A stretch of 45,370 bases of DNA from Candidatus Atribacteria bacterium (GTDB lineage: Bacteria > Atribacterota > Atribacteria > Atribacterales > JASGLU01). The stretch covers positions 1 to 45,370 of the forward strand of contig JASGLU010000006.1 in assembly GCA_030156825.1 (NCBI GenBank). Direction: 5' to 3'. Shown piece after piece: positions 24,506 to 32,846 of the stretch. Positions within the stretch are counted from its first letter, which is position 1; each line of letters starts with the position of its first letter. The notes under the pieces are model-generated. The model was given only the letters and a program-made list of their open reading frames with translations, was not told where the DNA came from and ran no database searches. The position numbers were made by a program, and so were the translations under genes.

Positions 24506-25065
24506 GTGACACTATTTTAACTAGATTAAAGAATAACCTGTCTTTTTATCGTTTTAATCATTCCCGTCAGGTAGCGGAGGAGGCTAAAAAGTTAGCTTAC
24601 CGCTGGGAAGTCAATCCTGAGCAGGCCTTTTTAGCAGGTTTAGTGCATGATTATGCTCGAGATTTATCTCCTGAACGGTTACAATCTTTCTTACCCAGCT
24701 TTTTAGAAGCAGAGGCTTGGCAGATTCCCTCTATTTTCCATGCTTTGGCCGGTCCTTCAATTGTGAAAAAAGAGCTTGACATCTGTGACTTTAGAGTTTT
24801 GCGGGCAATTAGATGGCATGCTACCGGTTGCGAGGAAATGACTACTTTGGATAAAATTGTTTTTGTAGCAGATTTTTCTGAGCCCAGCCGGGAGTTTGAA
24901 GCAGCTCAAGAAGTGAGAAAAATAGCAGAAAAAGATTTAAATCGAGCTTATTTGCTGACTTTAAAGGCCAAACTGTTGTATCTGATTTCTAACCAGAAAC
25001 CGGTCTATTCAGCCAGCTTAAGAGCTTGGAACAAGGAGATTGGTATAAATGGCAGAAAGGCGTAA
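24502..25065 (+). CDS. yqeK: YqeK family HD-domain hydrolase
   Basis: A 187-aa HD-domain phosphohydrolase. YqeK proteins cleave symmetric diadenosine tetraphosphate. The metal ligands are visible: His in FNHSRQVAEEA, HD in LVHDYARD, His residues in IFHALAG and IRWHATG, and Asp in FVADFSEPSR. GTG 24502 lies on top of the nadD stop, directly after CAGGAG. The end overlaps the LCP gene by 17 bases. Confidence 0.93.
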   Translation: MSDTILTRLKNNLSFYRFNHSRQVAEEAKKLAYRWEVNPEQAFLAGLVHDYARDLSPERLQSFLPSFLEAEAWQIPSIFHALAGPSIVKKELDICDFRVLRAIRWHATGCEEMTTLDKIVFVADFSEPSREFEAAQEVRKIAEKDLNRAYLLTLKAKLLYLISNQKPVYSASLRAWNKEIGINGRKA

Positions 25066-25948
25066 AAAAAAGAAAACTAAACGATGGCTCAAGTTTCTTT
25101 ATCTTTTTATAGGATTTATCCTTGGGTTTGTAATATTTTTTGGTACTCGATCTCCTTTTAGGGATACAATAGTCCGAGAAGTCGTGGGTCGTAATACTCT
25201 TGGTAATACTTGTATTTTGTTAGTTGGGCAGGATGGAATTCAGCCTCTCCGGAGCGATACTATTATTTTGGCTTGTGTTAATGCTGACCGGGGAGAAGTT
25301 CTGCTTTTTTCTATTCCACGAGATTCTCGACTCAATGTTCCCGGTTATGGGTTTGATAAGGTAAACCATGCTTATGCCCGGGGAGGAATTAGCCTGCTTA
25401 AAGAGACTCTGGAAAAGTCTCTGGGGATTTCGATCCCTTATTTTGTGGAAGTGGGTTATGATGGTTTTGAAGAAGTAATAGATTTACTGGGGGGAGTGGA
25501 GATTGAAGTAGAAGAAGATTTAAGGTATACCGATCGGGCACAGGGTTTAGTTATTGATGTTCCTGCGGGTAAGCAGGTTTTAGATGGGGAAAAAGCTCTC
25601 CAGTATGTTAGATATCGTAATGATAAGTTGGGAGATATTGGCCGAATTCAACGTCAGCAAAAATTTATTCAGGCGATTGTGGATGAAGTGTCTGATCTAT
25701 CCAATATTACCAAGGCGAAGGAAATCCTCAGCAGTATTAACCAGGCATTGGTTACTAATATGAATATCGAGGACATGGTCCGGTTTCTAATTTGGTTTGA
25801 TGGCTTGGAGGAAAAATCGGTGGAATTTGGACTAATGCCGGGTGAGTCGGCTTATATAGAAGGAGTTAGCTATTGGGAGCCTGATTTGGATGAGGCACGA
25901 GAGCTGATTCATACTTTCTTTTTTGGGAGAGATGAAGTTGAAAATTAA
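25049..25948 (+). CDS. LytR-CpsA-Psr (LCP) family protein
   Basis: A 299-aa LCP protein with a basic cytoplasmic start (MAERRKKKKTKR), one membrane segment (residues about 14-31) and an extracytoplasmic LCP domain. Conserved features include LFSIPRDSRL, FDKVNHAYARGG and the Arg-rich ALQYVRYRND...GRIQRQQKF. LCP enzymes attach undecaprenyl-linked glycopolymers to the cell wall or remove pyrophosphate from them. It stands between yqeK and rsfS, as in many Clostridia. Confidence 0.93.
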   Translation: MAERRKKKKTKRWLKFLYLFIGFILGFVIFFGTRSPFRDTIVREVVGRNTLGNTCILLVGQDGIQPLRSDTIILACVNADRGEVLLFSIPRDSRLNVPGYGFDKVNHAYARGGISLLKETLEKSLGISIPYFVEVGYDGFEEVIDLLGGVEIEVEEDLRYTDRAQGLVIDVPAGKQVLDGEKALQYVRYRNDKLGDIGRIQRQQKFIQAIVDEVSDLSNITKAKEILSSINQALVTNMNIEDMVRFLIWFDGLEEKSVEFGLMPGESAYIEGVSYWEPDLDEARELIHTFFFGRDEVEN

Positions 25949-26312
25949 AGAAAAAATCCTTTTGATTAAGGATGCCTTAGAGGATAAGAAGGCCTTAGAT
26001 TTAGCGATTTTAGACCTTCGAGGAATTTCTCCTTTTTCTGATTTTTGGTTGATTTGCAGTGGAGAGAGTACTATCCAGACTAAAACTTTGGCAGAAGCTG
26101 TTCGAAAAAAGATGAAATCCAGTTCTCTCTTACCTTTTCACGCAGAGGGAGAAAGTGAAGGAGAATGGATTTTATTAGATTATGGAGATCTAATCGTCCA
26201 TATTTTTCGGAAAAAAGAAAGAGATTTTTATCAATTGGAAAAAATTTGGCGACAGGCCCGCTTGGTTTATTCTGAGTCCGAGAAAATTGATTCTTTGGGT
26301 GAAGTTAGTTGA
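25932..26312 (+). CDS. rsfS: ribosomal silencing factor RsfS
   Basis: A 126-aa RsfS/Iojap protein, which binds L14 and blocks subunit joining when nutrients are low. The core ALDLAILDLRGISPFSDFW and the late WILLDYGDLIVHIFR are typical. ATG 25932 overlaps the LCP gene by 17 bases; TTG 25938, with GGGAGAG at better spacing, is an alternative. The stop codon lies inside the -35 box of the probable metK promoter. Confidence 0.95.
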   Translation: MKLKIKEKILLIKDALEDKKALDLAILDLRGISPFSDFWLICSGESTIQTKTLAEAVRKKMKSSSLLPFHAEGESEGEWILLDYGDLIVHIFRKKERDFYQLEKIWRQARLVYSESEKIDSLGEVS

Positions 26313-26337
26313 CAGGTTATCCGGGGTGTGATACTTT
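26309..26337 (+). promoter_or_regulatory. probable promoter of metK-ahcY
   Basis: A perfect TTGACA (26309-26314) is followed after 17 bases by TACTTT (26332-26337), a weak -10 box with 3 of 6 matches. The -35 box contains the rsfS stop codon. The leader to metK is about 130 bases long. I see no SAM riboswitch in it and no strong hairpin. Confidence 0.4.
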
Positions 26338-26475
26338 AACTTTCTGGTTCAGTCTTGCCGGAAGAAAGAAAAGGCTTTTTGTTGTTTTATCCATGGTTAT
26401 TTTTATAGCCGAGCTGAGTTAGCTTGTAGATAATTGAAATAAAGCAGCAGGTTACATGGGAAGGGAGGTTACATT

Positions 26476-27675
26476 ATGCCTGAAGGCCGATATCAAATAA
26501 CGTCGGAATCGGTGACTGAAGGTCACCCCGATAAAATTGCTGATCAGATTGCTGATGCAGTTTTAGACTCAGTATATCTCGAGGATCCGCGAGCAAGGGT
26601 GGCGGTAGAAGCCTTGGTGGCTACTGGTTTGGTGCTGGTGGCTGGCCAGGTAAGCACTACCTCTTATGTGGATATTCCTCGAATTGCCCGTAATACCATT
26701 AGAGATATTGGTTATACCCGAGCTAAATATGGGTTTGACTTTGAAACCTGTGCAGTTTTGACTGCTATTGATGAACAATCCCCAGATATTGCCTTAGGGG
26801 TAAATCGTTCTTTGGAGGTAAAAATGGGGGAAGAAGTAGGAGAGGACGAAGACCTTTCCCTGGGAGCAGGAGATCAGGGGATGATGTATGGCTATGCCTG
26901 TAATGAAACCCCTGAGTATATGCCCCTTCCTATTGCTATGGCTCATCGCCTCTCTTTTCGTTTGGCTGAAGTCAGAAAAAAGGGTGTCCTTCCCTATTTG
27001 CGGCCGGATGGTAAGACGCAGGTTACGGTAGATTACGAGGACGGAAAACCGGTAAAGATAAATACTATTGTAGTTTCAGCTCAACATCATCCTGATATTT
27101 CCTTGGATGTCTTAGAGCAAGATATAGTTGAAAAAGTCATCAAACCGGTAGTTCCCGCCTCTTTTATGAATGACACCACCAGGATTCTGGTTAACCCTAC
27201 TGGTCGATTTGTTATTGGTGGCCCCCAGGGAGATACCGGTTTAACCGGAAGAAAAATTATTGTGGATACCTATGGAGGCATTGGAAAGCATGGAGGAGGC
27301 TCTTTTTCTGGGAAAGACCCTACTAAAGTTGATCGCTCTGGTAGCTATGCTGCCAGACATGTAGCTAAAAATGTGGTAGCAGCCGGTTTGGCCGATAAAT
27401 GTGAGTTTCAGCTGGCTTATGCCATTGGAGTAGCTCGACCAGTGGCGATGGCAATCGATACTTTTGGAACCAGTAAGTTGCCGGAAGAAGAGATTCTTAG
27501 AATCATCAAACAGGTTTTCGATTTACGGCCGGGAGCAATTATTAGGGATTTAGACCTGCGGCGGCCTATTTACAAAAAAACAGCGGCCTACGGTCACTTT
27601 GGCCGGCGTGACCCTGATTTTACCTGGGAGAAAACCGACAAAGTAGAACTTTTAACCCGGTTAGCGGGGAAGTAG
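26476..27675 (+). CDS. metK: S-adenosylmethionine synthase
   Basis: A 399-aa MetK, which makes SAM from methionine and ATP. The three-domain enzyme is complete: [16 protein letters not shown] near residue 16, [12 protein letters not shown] near 130 and [17 protein letters not shown] near 250. ATG 26476 follows AAGGGAGG. ahcY begins 10 bases after the stop, so SAM production and recycling of its by-product are encoded together. Confidence 0.98.
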   Translation: MPEGRYQITSESVTEGHPDKIADQIADAVLDSVYLEDPRARVAVEALVATGLVLVAGQVSTTSYVDIPRIARNTIRDIGYTRAKYGFDFETCAVLTAIDEQSPDIALGVNRSLEVKMGEEVGEDEDLSLGAGDQGMMYGYACNETPEYMPLPIAMAHRLSFRLAEVRKKGVLPYLRPDGKTQVTVDYEDGKPVKINTIVVSAQHHPDISLDVLEQDIVEKVIKPVVPASFMNDTTRILVNPTGRFVIGGPQGDTGLTGRKIIVDTYGGIGKHGGGSFSGKDPTKVDRSGSYAARHVAKNVVAAGLADKCEFQLAYAIGVARPVAMAIDTFGTSKLPEEEILRIIKQVFDLRPGAIIRDLDLRRPIYKKTAAYGHFGRRDPDFTWEKTDKVELLTRLAGK

Positions 27676-27685
27676 GAGGAAGAGA

Positions 27686-28945
27686 ATGGATTTTCAGGTA
27701 GCTGATTTGAATTTGGCCCCGGAGGGAAAAAAGAGGATTGAGTGGGTAAGACGGGAGATGCCGGTTCTCGGCCAACGAATTGAAGAAGAATGGAAGGAAA
27801 ACAAACCCCTATTGGGGGTTAGAATATCAGCTTGTCTTCATGTGACAGCCGAGACTGCAGCTTTGATGATTACCTTGCGGGAGGGAGGAGCTCAAGTTCG
27901 CTTGTGTGCGTCTAACCCTTTGAGCACCCAGGATGAGGTAGCAGCTTCCCTGGTGAATGATTATCAAATACCGGTGTTTGCTGTCCGGGGGGAAGATCGG
28001 GATACCTATTATCAGCATATTGAACAGGCCTTGGCTCATGACCCTCAAGTTACTATGGACGACGGGGCGGATCTGGTTTCCTTTATTCATCGGGCAGAAG
28101 AAGGGAAATTTCCAAGTGTTATCGGAGGTACAGAAGAAACTACTACCGGAGTCATTAGGTTGCGAAGCCTGGCAAAAAGTGGAAAATTGAAATATCCGGT
28201 TATTGCCGTAAACGATGCTCTTACTAAGTACCTCTTTGATAATCGTTATGGTACTGGTCAAAGCAGCATTGAAGGGGTTCTCAGGGCAACTCACATCCTT
28301 TTAGCCGGGAAAAAAGTAGTGGTAGTAGGTTATGGCTGGTGTGGTAGAGGGATTGCTGCTCGTGCCCGAGGGATGGGAGCTCGAGTGAGTGTGGTAGAGG
28401 TGGATCCGGTTAAAGCTTTAGAAGCAGTGATGGATGGCTATGAAGTGCAACCAACCCTGCAAGCTGCTGCCTGGGGTGAGGTATTCATCACCGCTACCGG
28501 GGATATCTCGGTTCTCAGAAGAGAGCACTTTTTAGAAATGACCGATGGGGCAATTTTAGCCAATGCCGGACATTTCAACGTGGAAATTGATATTTCTGAT
28601 TTGGAACATCTAAGTTTGAACCGAAGGATAGTTCGTCCTTTGGTCGAAGAATTTACCTTAGCTGGAGGGAAACGAATTTACCTATTAGCCGAAGGACGGT
28701 TAGTCAATCTTTCTTGTGCGGAGGGACATCCGCCAACGGTTATGGATATGAGTTTTGCCAATCAAGCCCTGTCTGTTCTTTATTTAGTCAAAAACTCAAA
28801 AGAGCTTACCAGAGATGTTTGGCGAGTTCCACCAGAGATTGATCAGCGGATTGCCCTTTTGAAATTAGATTCTATGGGAATTAAACTTGAGCAATTAACT
28901 GATAGACAAAAAGAATATCTTTCTTCTTGGGAAGAAGGAACTTAA
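27686..28945 (+). CDS. ahcY: adenosylhomocysteinase (S-adenosylhomocysteine hydrolase)
   Basis: A 419-aa NAD-dependent enzyme that splits S-adenosylhomocysteine to adenosine and homocysteine. Visible motifs are CLHVTAETA, NPLSTQDEVAA, DDGADLV, VNDALTKYLFDNRYGTGQS and the NAD-binding GYGWCGRG near 214. It is of the shorter, archaeal/thermophile-like form without the insert of eukaryotic enzymes. Start ATG 27686 has AGGAGGAAGAG upstream. Placement after metK supports a SAM-cycle operon. Confidence 0.97.
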   Translation: MDFQVADLNLAPEGKKRIEWVRREMPVLGQRIEEEWKENKPLLGVRISACLHVTAETAALMITLREGGAQVRLCASNPLSTQDEVAASLVNDYQIPVFAVRGEDRDTYYQHIEQALAHDPQVTMDDGADLVSFIHRAEEGKFPSVIGGTEETTTGVIRLRSLAKSGKLKYPVIAVNDALTKYLFDNRYGTGQSSIEGVLRATHILLAGKKVVVVGYGWCGRGIAARARGMGARVSVVEVDPVKALEAVMDGYEVQPTLQAAAWGEVFITATGDISVLRREHFLEMTDGAILANAGHFNVEIDISDLEHLSLNRRIVRPLVEEFTLAGGKRIYLLAEGRLVNLSCAEGHPPTVMDMSFANQALSVLYLVKNSKELTRDVWRVPPEIDQRIALLKLDSMGIKLEQLTDRQKEYLSSWEEGT

Positions 28946-28955
28946 AAATAAAATC

Positions 28956-28999
28956 CCTGTTTCACTGACAGGTGAGACCAAAGTCCGAAGGGAGGAAAT
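28956..28999 (+). promoter_or_regulatory. possible structured leader of rpsF-ssb-rpsR
   Basis: Between ahcY and rpsF stands a hairpin CCTGT-TTCACTG-ACAGG (28956-28972), followed by GTCCGAAGGGAGG, which holds the rpsF ribosome binding site. Many bacteria control this operon by S6:S18 binding to a leader that contains an exposed CCG element. The CCG here next to the binding site is suggestive, but the fold was not computed. Confidence 0.25.
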
Positions 29000-29003
29000 C
29001 AAC

Positions 29004-29387
29004 ATGCGCTTGTATGAACTGGGAGTAGTTTTAGATCCAACTCTTTCTGAGGAAGAGATTGCCTCGGTAACCGAGAGATTGAAAAAGGCTATTTCTGCTC
29101 AGGATGGTTCGGTTGGAAAAGTCGATTTTTGGGGTAAGAGAAAACTGGCTTACCCGATCGACAAGAAGACGGAGGGTTTTTATTCCTTTTTAGAGTTTAA
29201 CCTTGCCCCCGAAAGAATAGAAGAAGTAAGACGGGCAATTAAATTTATGGAAGGGATTCTCCGCTTTGTAATAGTTAGAAAACCGGAGGAGGCTGCCAAA
29301 GAAACCAAGGTAGAGGGAGAGCCAACTCCACCGGTGGTTGCCTCAGAGGAAGAAAAAGAAGAAAACTCAACTTCTGCTCAAGCCTGA
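29004..29387 (+). CDS. rpsF: 30S ribosomal protein S6
   Basis: A 127-aa S6 with the expected MRLYELGVVLDPTLSEEEI start and the GKRKLAYPIDKKTEGFYSF core. Its C-terminus has an acidic tail (residues about 97-127), often seen in S6. The ribosome binding site GGGAGG is well placed. It is followed by ssb and rpsR, its binding partner S18. Confidence 0.97.
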   Translation: MRLYELGVVLDPTLSEEEIASVTERLKKAISAQDGSVGKVDFWGKRKLAYPIDKKTEGFYSFLEFNLAPERIEEVRRAIKFMEGILRFVIVRKPEEAAKETKVEGEPTPPVVASEEEKEENSTSAQA

Positions 29388-29396
29388 AATTTTATT

Positions 29397-29783
29397 ATGA
29401 GCCAGCCCAGCCTGAATAAGGTATTTTTTATTGGATTTTTGACTGAGAAACCGATAATTAGGTATGTCCCCAGTGGGATTCCGGTGGTGAATTTTTCTTT
29501 GGCTGTCCATCGAGGTTATTCGTCTCCGTCCAAAAAGGAAACACTGGACTACTTCAACATAATTGCCTGGCGGGAGCTGGCGGTTTTTTGTCATGATAAC
29601 TTGGGTCGGGGCAGCTGGGTCTGGCTTGAGGGCAGACTTCAGGTTAGAGTTTATCAGGATAAAGGTGGTCAAAAACGGAAAGTTTATGAAGTTATAGCCC
29701 ATGAGGTGAAACCCTTGAACGGGTTGGAAGCTGATAGCTTAGAGGAAAATCAAAATTTACCCGATGTTAAGGAGGATAAATAA
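29397..29783 (+). CDS. ssb: single-stranded DNA-binding protein
   Basis: A 128-aa SSB with an OB fold: [21 protein letters not shown] start, [16 protein letters not shown] and [10 protein letters not shown]. The C-terminal acidic tip is less typical (DVKEDK instead of DDDIPF), so interaction with partner proteins may differ. It sits in the conserved slot between S6 and S18. Its last base is the first base of the rpsR start. Confidence 0.93.
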   Translation: MSQPSLNKVFFIGFLTEKPIIRYVPSGIPVVNFSLAVHRGYSSPSKKETLDYFNIIAWRELAVFCHDNLGRGSWVWLEGRLQVRVYQDKGGQKRKVYEVIAHEVKPLNGLEADSLEENQNLPDVKEDK

Positions 29784-30028
29784 TGCCAGTAGTAAGAAGT
29801 TCTCAAAGAAAGTTTTATCGTCGTCCTAAAAGGAAAAGTTGCGTTTTCTGTTCTGAAAAAATAGCAATTGATTACAAAGACGTTAATCGCCTGCAGAGGT
29901 TTTTGAGCGATCGGGGTAAAATAGTACCCAGAAGGATTAGCGGCAACTGTGCCAAACACCAACGAGAGTTAGCCCGGGCGATTAAAAGGTCACGGGAAAT
30001 AGCTCTTTTACCTTACACTTTAGATTAA
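29783..30028 (+). CDS. rpsR: 30S ribosomal protein S18
   Basis: An 81-aa S18. It keeps cysteines in CVFC and a later CAKH, which suggests the zinc-binding form of the protein. The conserved block [25 protein letters not shown] runs near the end (shown in part). It follows ssb with a one-base overlap and AAGGAGG as ribosome binding site. Confidence 0.97.
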   Translation: MPVVRSSQRKFYRRPKRKSCVFCSEKIAIDYKDVNRLQRFLSDRGKIVPRRISGNCAKHQRELARAIKRSREIALLPYTLD

Positions 30029-30050
30029 ACTTAACGTCGAAATAAAGTCG

Positions 30051-30959
30051 ATGAAAAGAACCAGATCCATGGTTGAGGGCGCCTTTTTGGCTGCCCTCAC
30101 GGTTATTTTATATCTTTCTTCTATCTATATTCCTTTTTTTGGTTTTCTTTTAAGTTTCCTCTGTCCCATACCGGTTATGTTTTTGGTAATTCGCTGGGAC
30201 TTAAAAACCGGATTGTTGGCGGCCGGGGTGGCCAGCTTAGTGGTTTTTGCTTTTGCTGGTATTTTACAGGCCTTAGTTTGTCTTTTAGGGTTTTCTTTCT
30301 TGGGGGTAATTATGGGTCTGGCCATCAAGCGAGGACTGGAGTGGTTGGAAGTAATCGCTTGGGGGACTATGATTTCCCTTTTATCTAAAGTAGCCTTAAT
30401 GGGGTTGGCCCTTCTTCTTATAGGAGAAAACCCGGTTGCTCAGAGCATAGCAATCATGGAAGATGTCTTAAACCAAAACTCTAAATTTTTAGGAGATGTG
30501 GGAGAAGAGGGAGTAAAAATGTTAATTCAAGTTATAAGACTTTCCTTGCCGGGAATTCTGATTGTTGCTTCTCTCTTCGATACGGTTTTGAATTTCATTT
30601 TAGGAAGCTGGGTAGGTAAAAAAATAGATATCTTGTTTCCCGAAATCCCCCCTTTTTCTTTGTGGAGATTGCCCCGGTCGGTAGCTTGGGTGTTTATTTT
30701 AGGCTGGATCTTGGTTATATTTGGAGGGGTTACTTTTTGGGGGCAGGTAGGACTGAATGTGCAAATTGTAACCCAGACCTTATTTTTAGTTCAAGGAGCA
30801 TCAGTGATATACTTTTTTCTGGATAAACGTATCGCCTCTCAAATTTTAAAAGTTATAATTGTTTTGTTTTTAGCGATTCAACCTTTGTTTTCTACTTTAA
30901 TTGCTTGGGTTGGGGTATTTGATACCTGGTTTGATTTTCGGAAAACGAAAGGAACTTAA
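30051..30959 (+). CDS. YybS/DUF2232 family membrane protein
   Basis: A 302-aa integral membrane protein with about eight hydrophobic segments. Its start (MVEGAFLAALTVILYLSSIY) and position between rpsR and rplI match the YybS/DUF2232 family of Firmicutes, related to ECF-transporter S components. Its substrate is unknown. ATG 30051 is 22 bases after rpsR. Confidence 0.85.
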   Translation: MKRTRSMVEGAFLAALTVILYLSSIYIPFFGFLLSFLCPIPVMFLVIRWDLKTGLLAAGVASLVVFAFAGILQALVCLLGFSFLGVIMGLAIKRGLEWLEVIAWGTMISLLSKVALMGLALLLIGENPVAQSIAIMEDVLNQNSKFLGDVGEEGVKMLIQVIRLSLPGILIVASLFDTVLNFILGSWVGKKIDILFPEIPPFSLWRLPRSVAWVFILGWILVIFGGVTFWGQVGLNVQIVTQTLFLVQGASVIYFFLDKRIASQILKVIIVLFLAIQPLFSTLIAWVGVFDTWFDFRKTKGT

Positions 30960-30977
30960 AAGGGGTGAATGTTGAGG

Positions 30978-31460
30978 ATGAAAGTAATTTTAATCAAAGA
31001 GGTAGATAATCTGGGAAAAGAAGGAGACGTAGTTGAAGTTAAAGATGGTTTTGCCCGAAATTACCTTATTCCGCAAAAATTGGCTATTTTAGCTAATCGA
31101 GGGAATTTAGCCCAGGTGGAACAACTACGGAAAAAGAGGGCAGCACGCGAAACAAAAGAGCTCGAGCAAATCAAGTCATTGCAGAGTACCATTGAGGGAA
31201 TGGTGTTAGAATTTTCCCGAAAAGCGGGGGAAACCAGTAAACTTTATGGTTCGGTAACATCTAAGGAGATAGCCGATACCCTCAGTGACCGTTTGGGAAC
31301 TAAATTCGATCGGAAATATTTAGAATTATCTGAACCGATTAAAGAATTGGGAGAACATTCAGTCCGAATTAATTTTGGACAGGGGAATTATGCCTCGATT
31401 AAAGTAAAGGTATTGACAGAAGCAGAAAAAGTTAAGGAGGAAGAACAAGCTGATAGTTGA
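30978..31460 (+). CDS. rplI: 50S ribosomal protein L9
   Basis: A 160-aa L9: N-terminal domain (MKVILIKEVDNLGKEGD, KDGFARNYLIPQKLA), long connecting helix and C-terminal domain. ATG 30978 gives the family-standard N-terminus; ATG 30969 and TTG 30972 lie upstream and closer to AGGGGTGA. The 3' end contains AAGGAGG (31434-31440), which serves the overlapping dnaB gene. Confidence 0.95.
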   Translation: MKVILIKEVDNLGKEGDVVEVKDGFARNYLIPQKLAILANRGNLAQVEQLRKKRAARETKELEQIKSLQSTIEGMVLEFSRKAGETSKLYGSVTSKEIADTLSDRLGTKFDRKYLELSEPIKELGEHSVRINFGQGNYASIKVKVLTEAEKVKEEEQADS

Positions 31461-32790
31461 GCGAGTACCTCCCCATAACCTTGAGGCAGAGCAAGCCACT
31501 TTAGGTTCTATGTTGCTTGAGCGGGAGGCTCTTCTGAAAGCAATTGAGATTTTACAACCGGAAGATTTTTACCAGGAGAATCATCGCCTTATCTTCGAAA
31601 ATATTGTTGAACTTTTTGATGATGACCAGGCTTGTGATCTGGTCACTTTGGCTGAAAGATTAAAACAAAAAGACCTGCTGGCCAAAGTGGGAGGGATGGA
31701 CTACCTGGCGCTTCTGGTTAACGTAGTTCCTACTGCTGCTAATGTGGAATATTACGCCCGGATTGTAGAGGAAAAATCAGTAGTTCGGGCTTTAATCAAC
31801 TTGTGTACTCGAATTATTAAGGATAGTTATGAATCGACCGAAGACGCTACTCAACTGTTGGATCGAGCGCAGCATCTTGTTCTCCAACTTTCCCAGAAAA
31901 AGATTCGTTACGATTTTGTCCTGCTCAAGGATATAATTAATCAGGCTTTCGAAAAAATTGAAGAGCTGTATAAAAGGGAGGAGCACGTAACCGGAGTTGC
32001 TTCGGGGTTTGTGGATTTAGACGCTCTTACTTCCGGTTTTCATCCTTCAGAACTGATAGTGGTGGCTGCCCGGCCAGGAATGGGAAAAACCAGTTTTTGT
32101 CTGAACATGGCGCAGCATATAGGAATTAGTTACAAGTCACCGGTGGTGATTTTTAGCCTGGAAATGTCTCGTGACCAGATTGCCCAGCGCATGTTGTGCA
32201 GTGAAGCTGAAATCGATGCCGGAAAAGTGCGCAGGGGTTTTATTTCTGAGAAAGACTGGCCTCGATTAGCTCATGCTGCTGGGAGATTGGCTGATGCCCC
32301 TATTTTTGTTGATGATACCCCTGGTATTTCCGTTCTGGAGTTGAGAGCCAAGGCCCGCCGGTTAAAAGTAGAGCAAAATTTAGGTTTGGTAATAGTGGAT
32401 TACTTGCAATTGATGAGGGGTCATAGCCGTTTTGAAAACCGGCAACAAGAAATTTCTGAAATATCCCGTTCACTTAAAGCTATGGCACGGGAACTGGATG
32501 TACCGGTGATTGCGGTTTCTCAGTTGAGCCGGGCAGTGGAGCAAAGAAGTCCTAAGCGTCCTCAACTATCTGACCTTAGAGAAAGCGGTGCCATTGAACA
32601 GGACGCCGATTTAGTTATTTTTATCTATCGGGAAGATTATTATAAAGCTAATTCTTCTAAACAGGGAATAGCGGAAATTATTGTGGCCAAACAGAGAAAC
32701 GGTCCTTTGGGAACGGTTGAACTGGCTTTTCGCAAAGAGTGCACCCGGTTTGAAAATCTTTCGCGAAGAAGCCCTGAACCGGTTTTCTAA
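31450..32790 (+). CDS. dnaB: replicative DNA helicase DnaB (probable CTG start)
   Basis: A 446-aa hexameric helicase that unwinds DNA at the fork. It has an N-terminal domain, and a RecA-like domain with Walker A ARPGMGKTS and Walker B VIVDYLQLM. The first usual start in this frame is ATG 31510, but the 20 codons before it encode ERVPPHNLEAEQATLGS, the conserved DnaB N-terminus. CTG 31450 gives the expected (M)IVERVPPHN start, and AAGGAGG lies 9 bases upstream. The frame has no ATG, GTG or TTG before that. It overlaps rplI by 11 bases. Confidence 0.93.
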   Translation: MIVERVPPHNLEAEQATLGSMLLEREALLKAIEILQPEDFYQENHRLIFENIVELFDDDQACDLVTLAERLKQKDLLAKVGGMDYLALLVNVVPTAANVEYYARIVEEKSVVRALINLCTRIIKDSYESTEDATQLLDRAQHLVLQLSQKKIRYDFVLLKDIINQAFEKIEELYKREEHVTGVASGFVDLDALTSGFHPSELIVVAARPGMGKTSFCLNMAQHIGISYKSPVVIFSLEMSRDQIAQRMLCSEAEIDAGKVRRGFISEKDWPRLAHAAGRLADAPIFVDDTPGISVLELRAKARRLKVEQNLGLVIVDYLQLMRGHSRFENRQQEISEISRSLKAMARELDVPVIAVSQLSRAVEQRSPKRPQLSDLRESGAIEQDADLVIFIYREDYYKANSSKQGIAEIIVAKQRNGPLGTVELAFRKECTRFENLSRRSPEPVF

Positions 32791-32846
32791 AAGGAGTAGT
32801 TATTTTGATGCTTTGAAAAAAGATTTAAAATTTGAGGCGATGAAAA

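Noticed and set aside
26338-26475. SAM riboswitch before metK
   Set aside because: None of the SAM-I core elements or a clear terminator hairpin could be found. The leader is AT-rich without a convincing fold.
27827-28294. Reverse-strand open frame (155 aa) opposite ahcY
   Set aside because: It is covered by conserved ahcY sequence and shows only low-complexity, unrecognisable protein.
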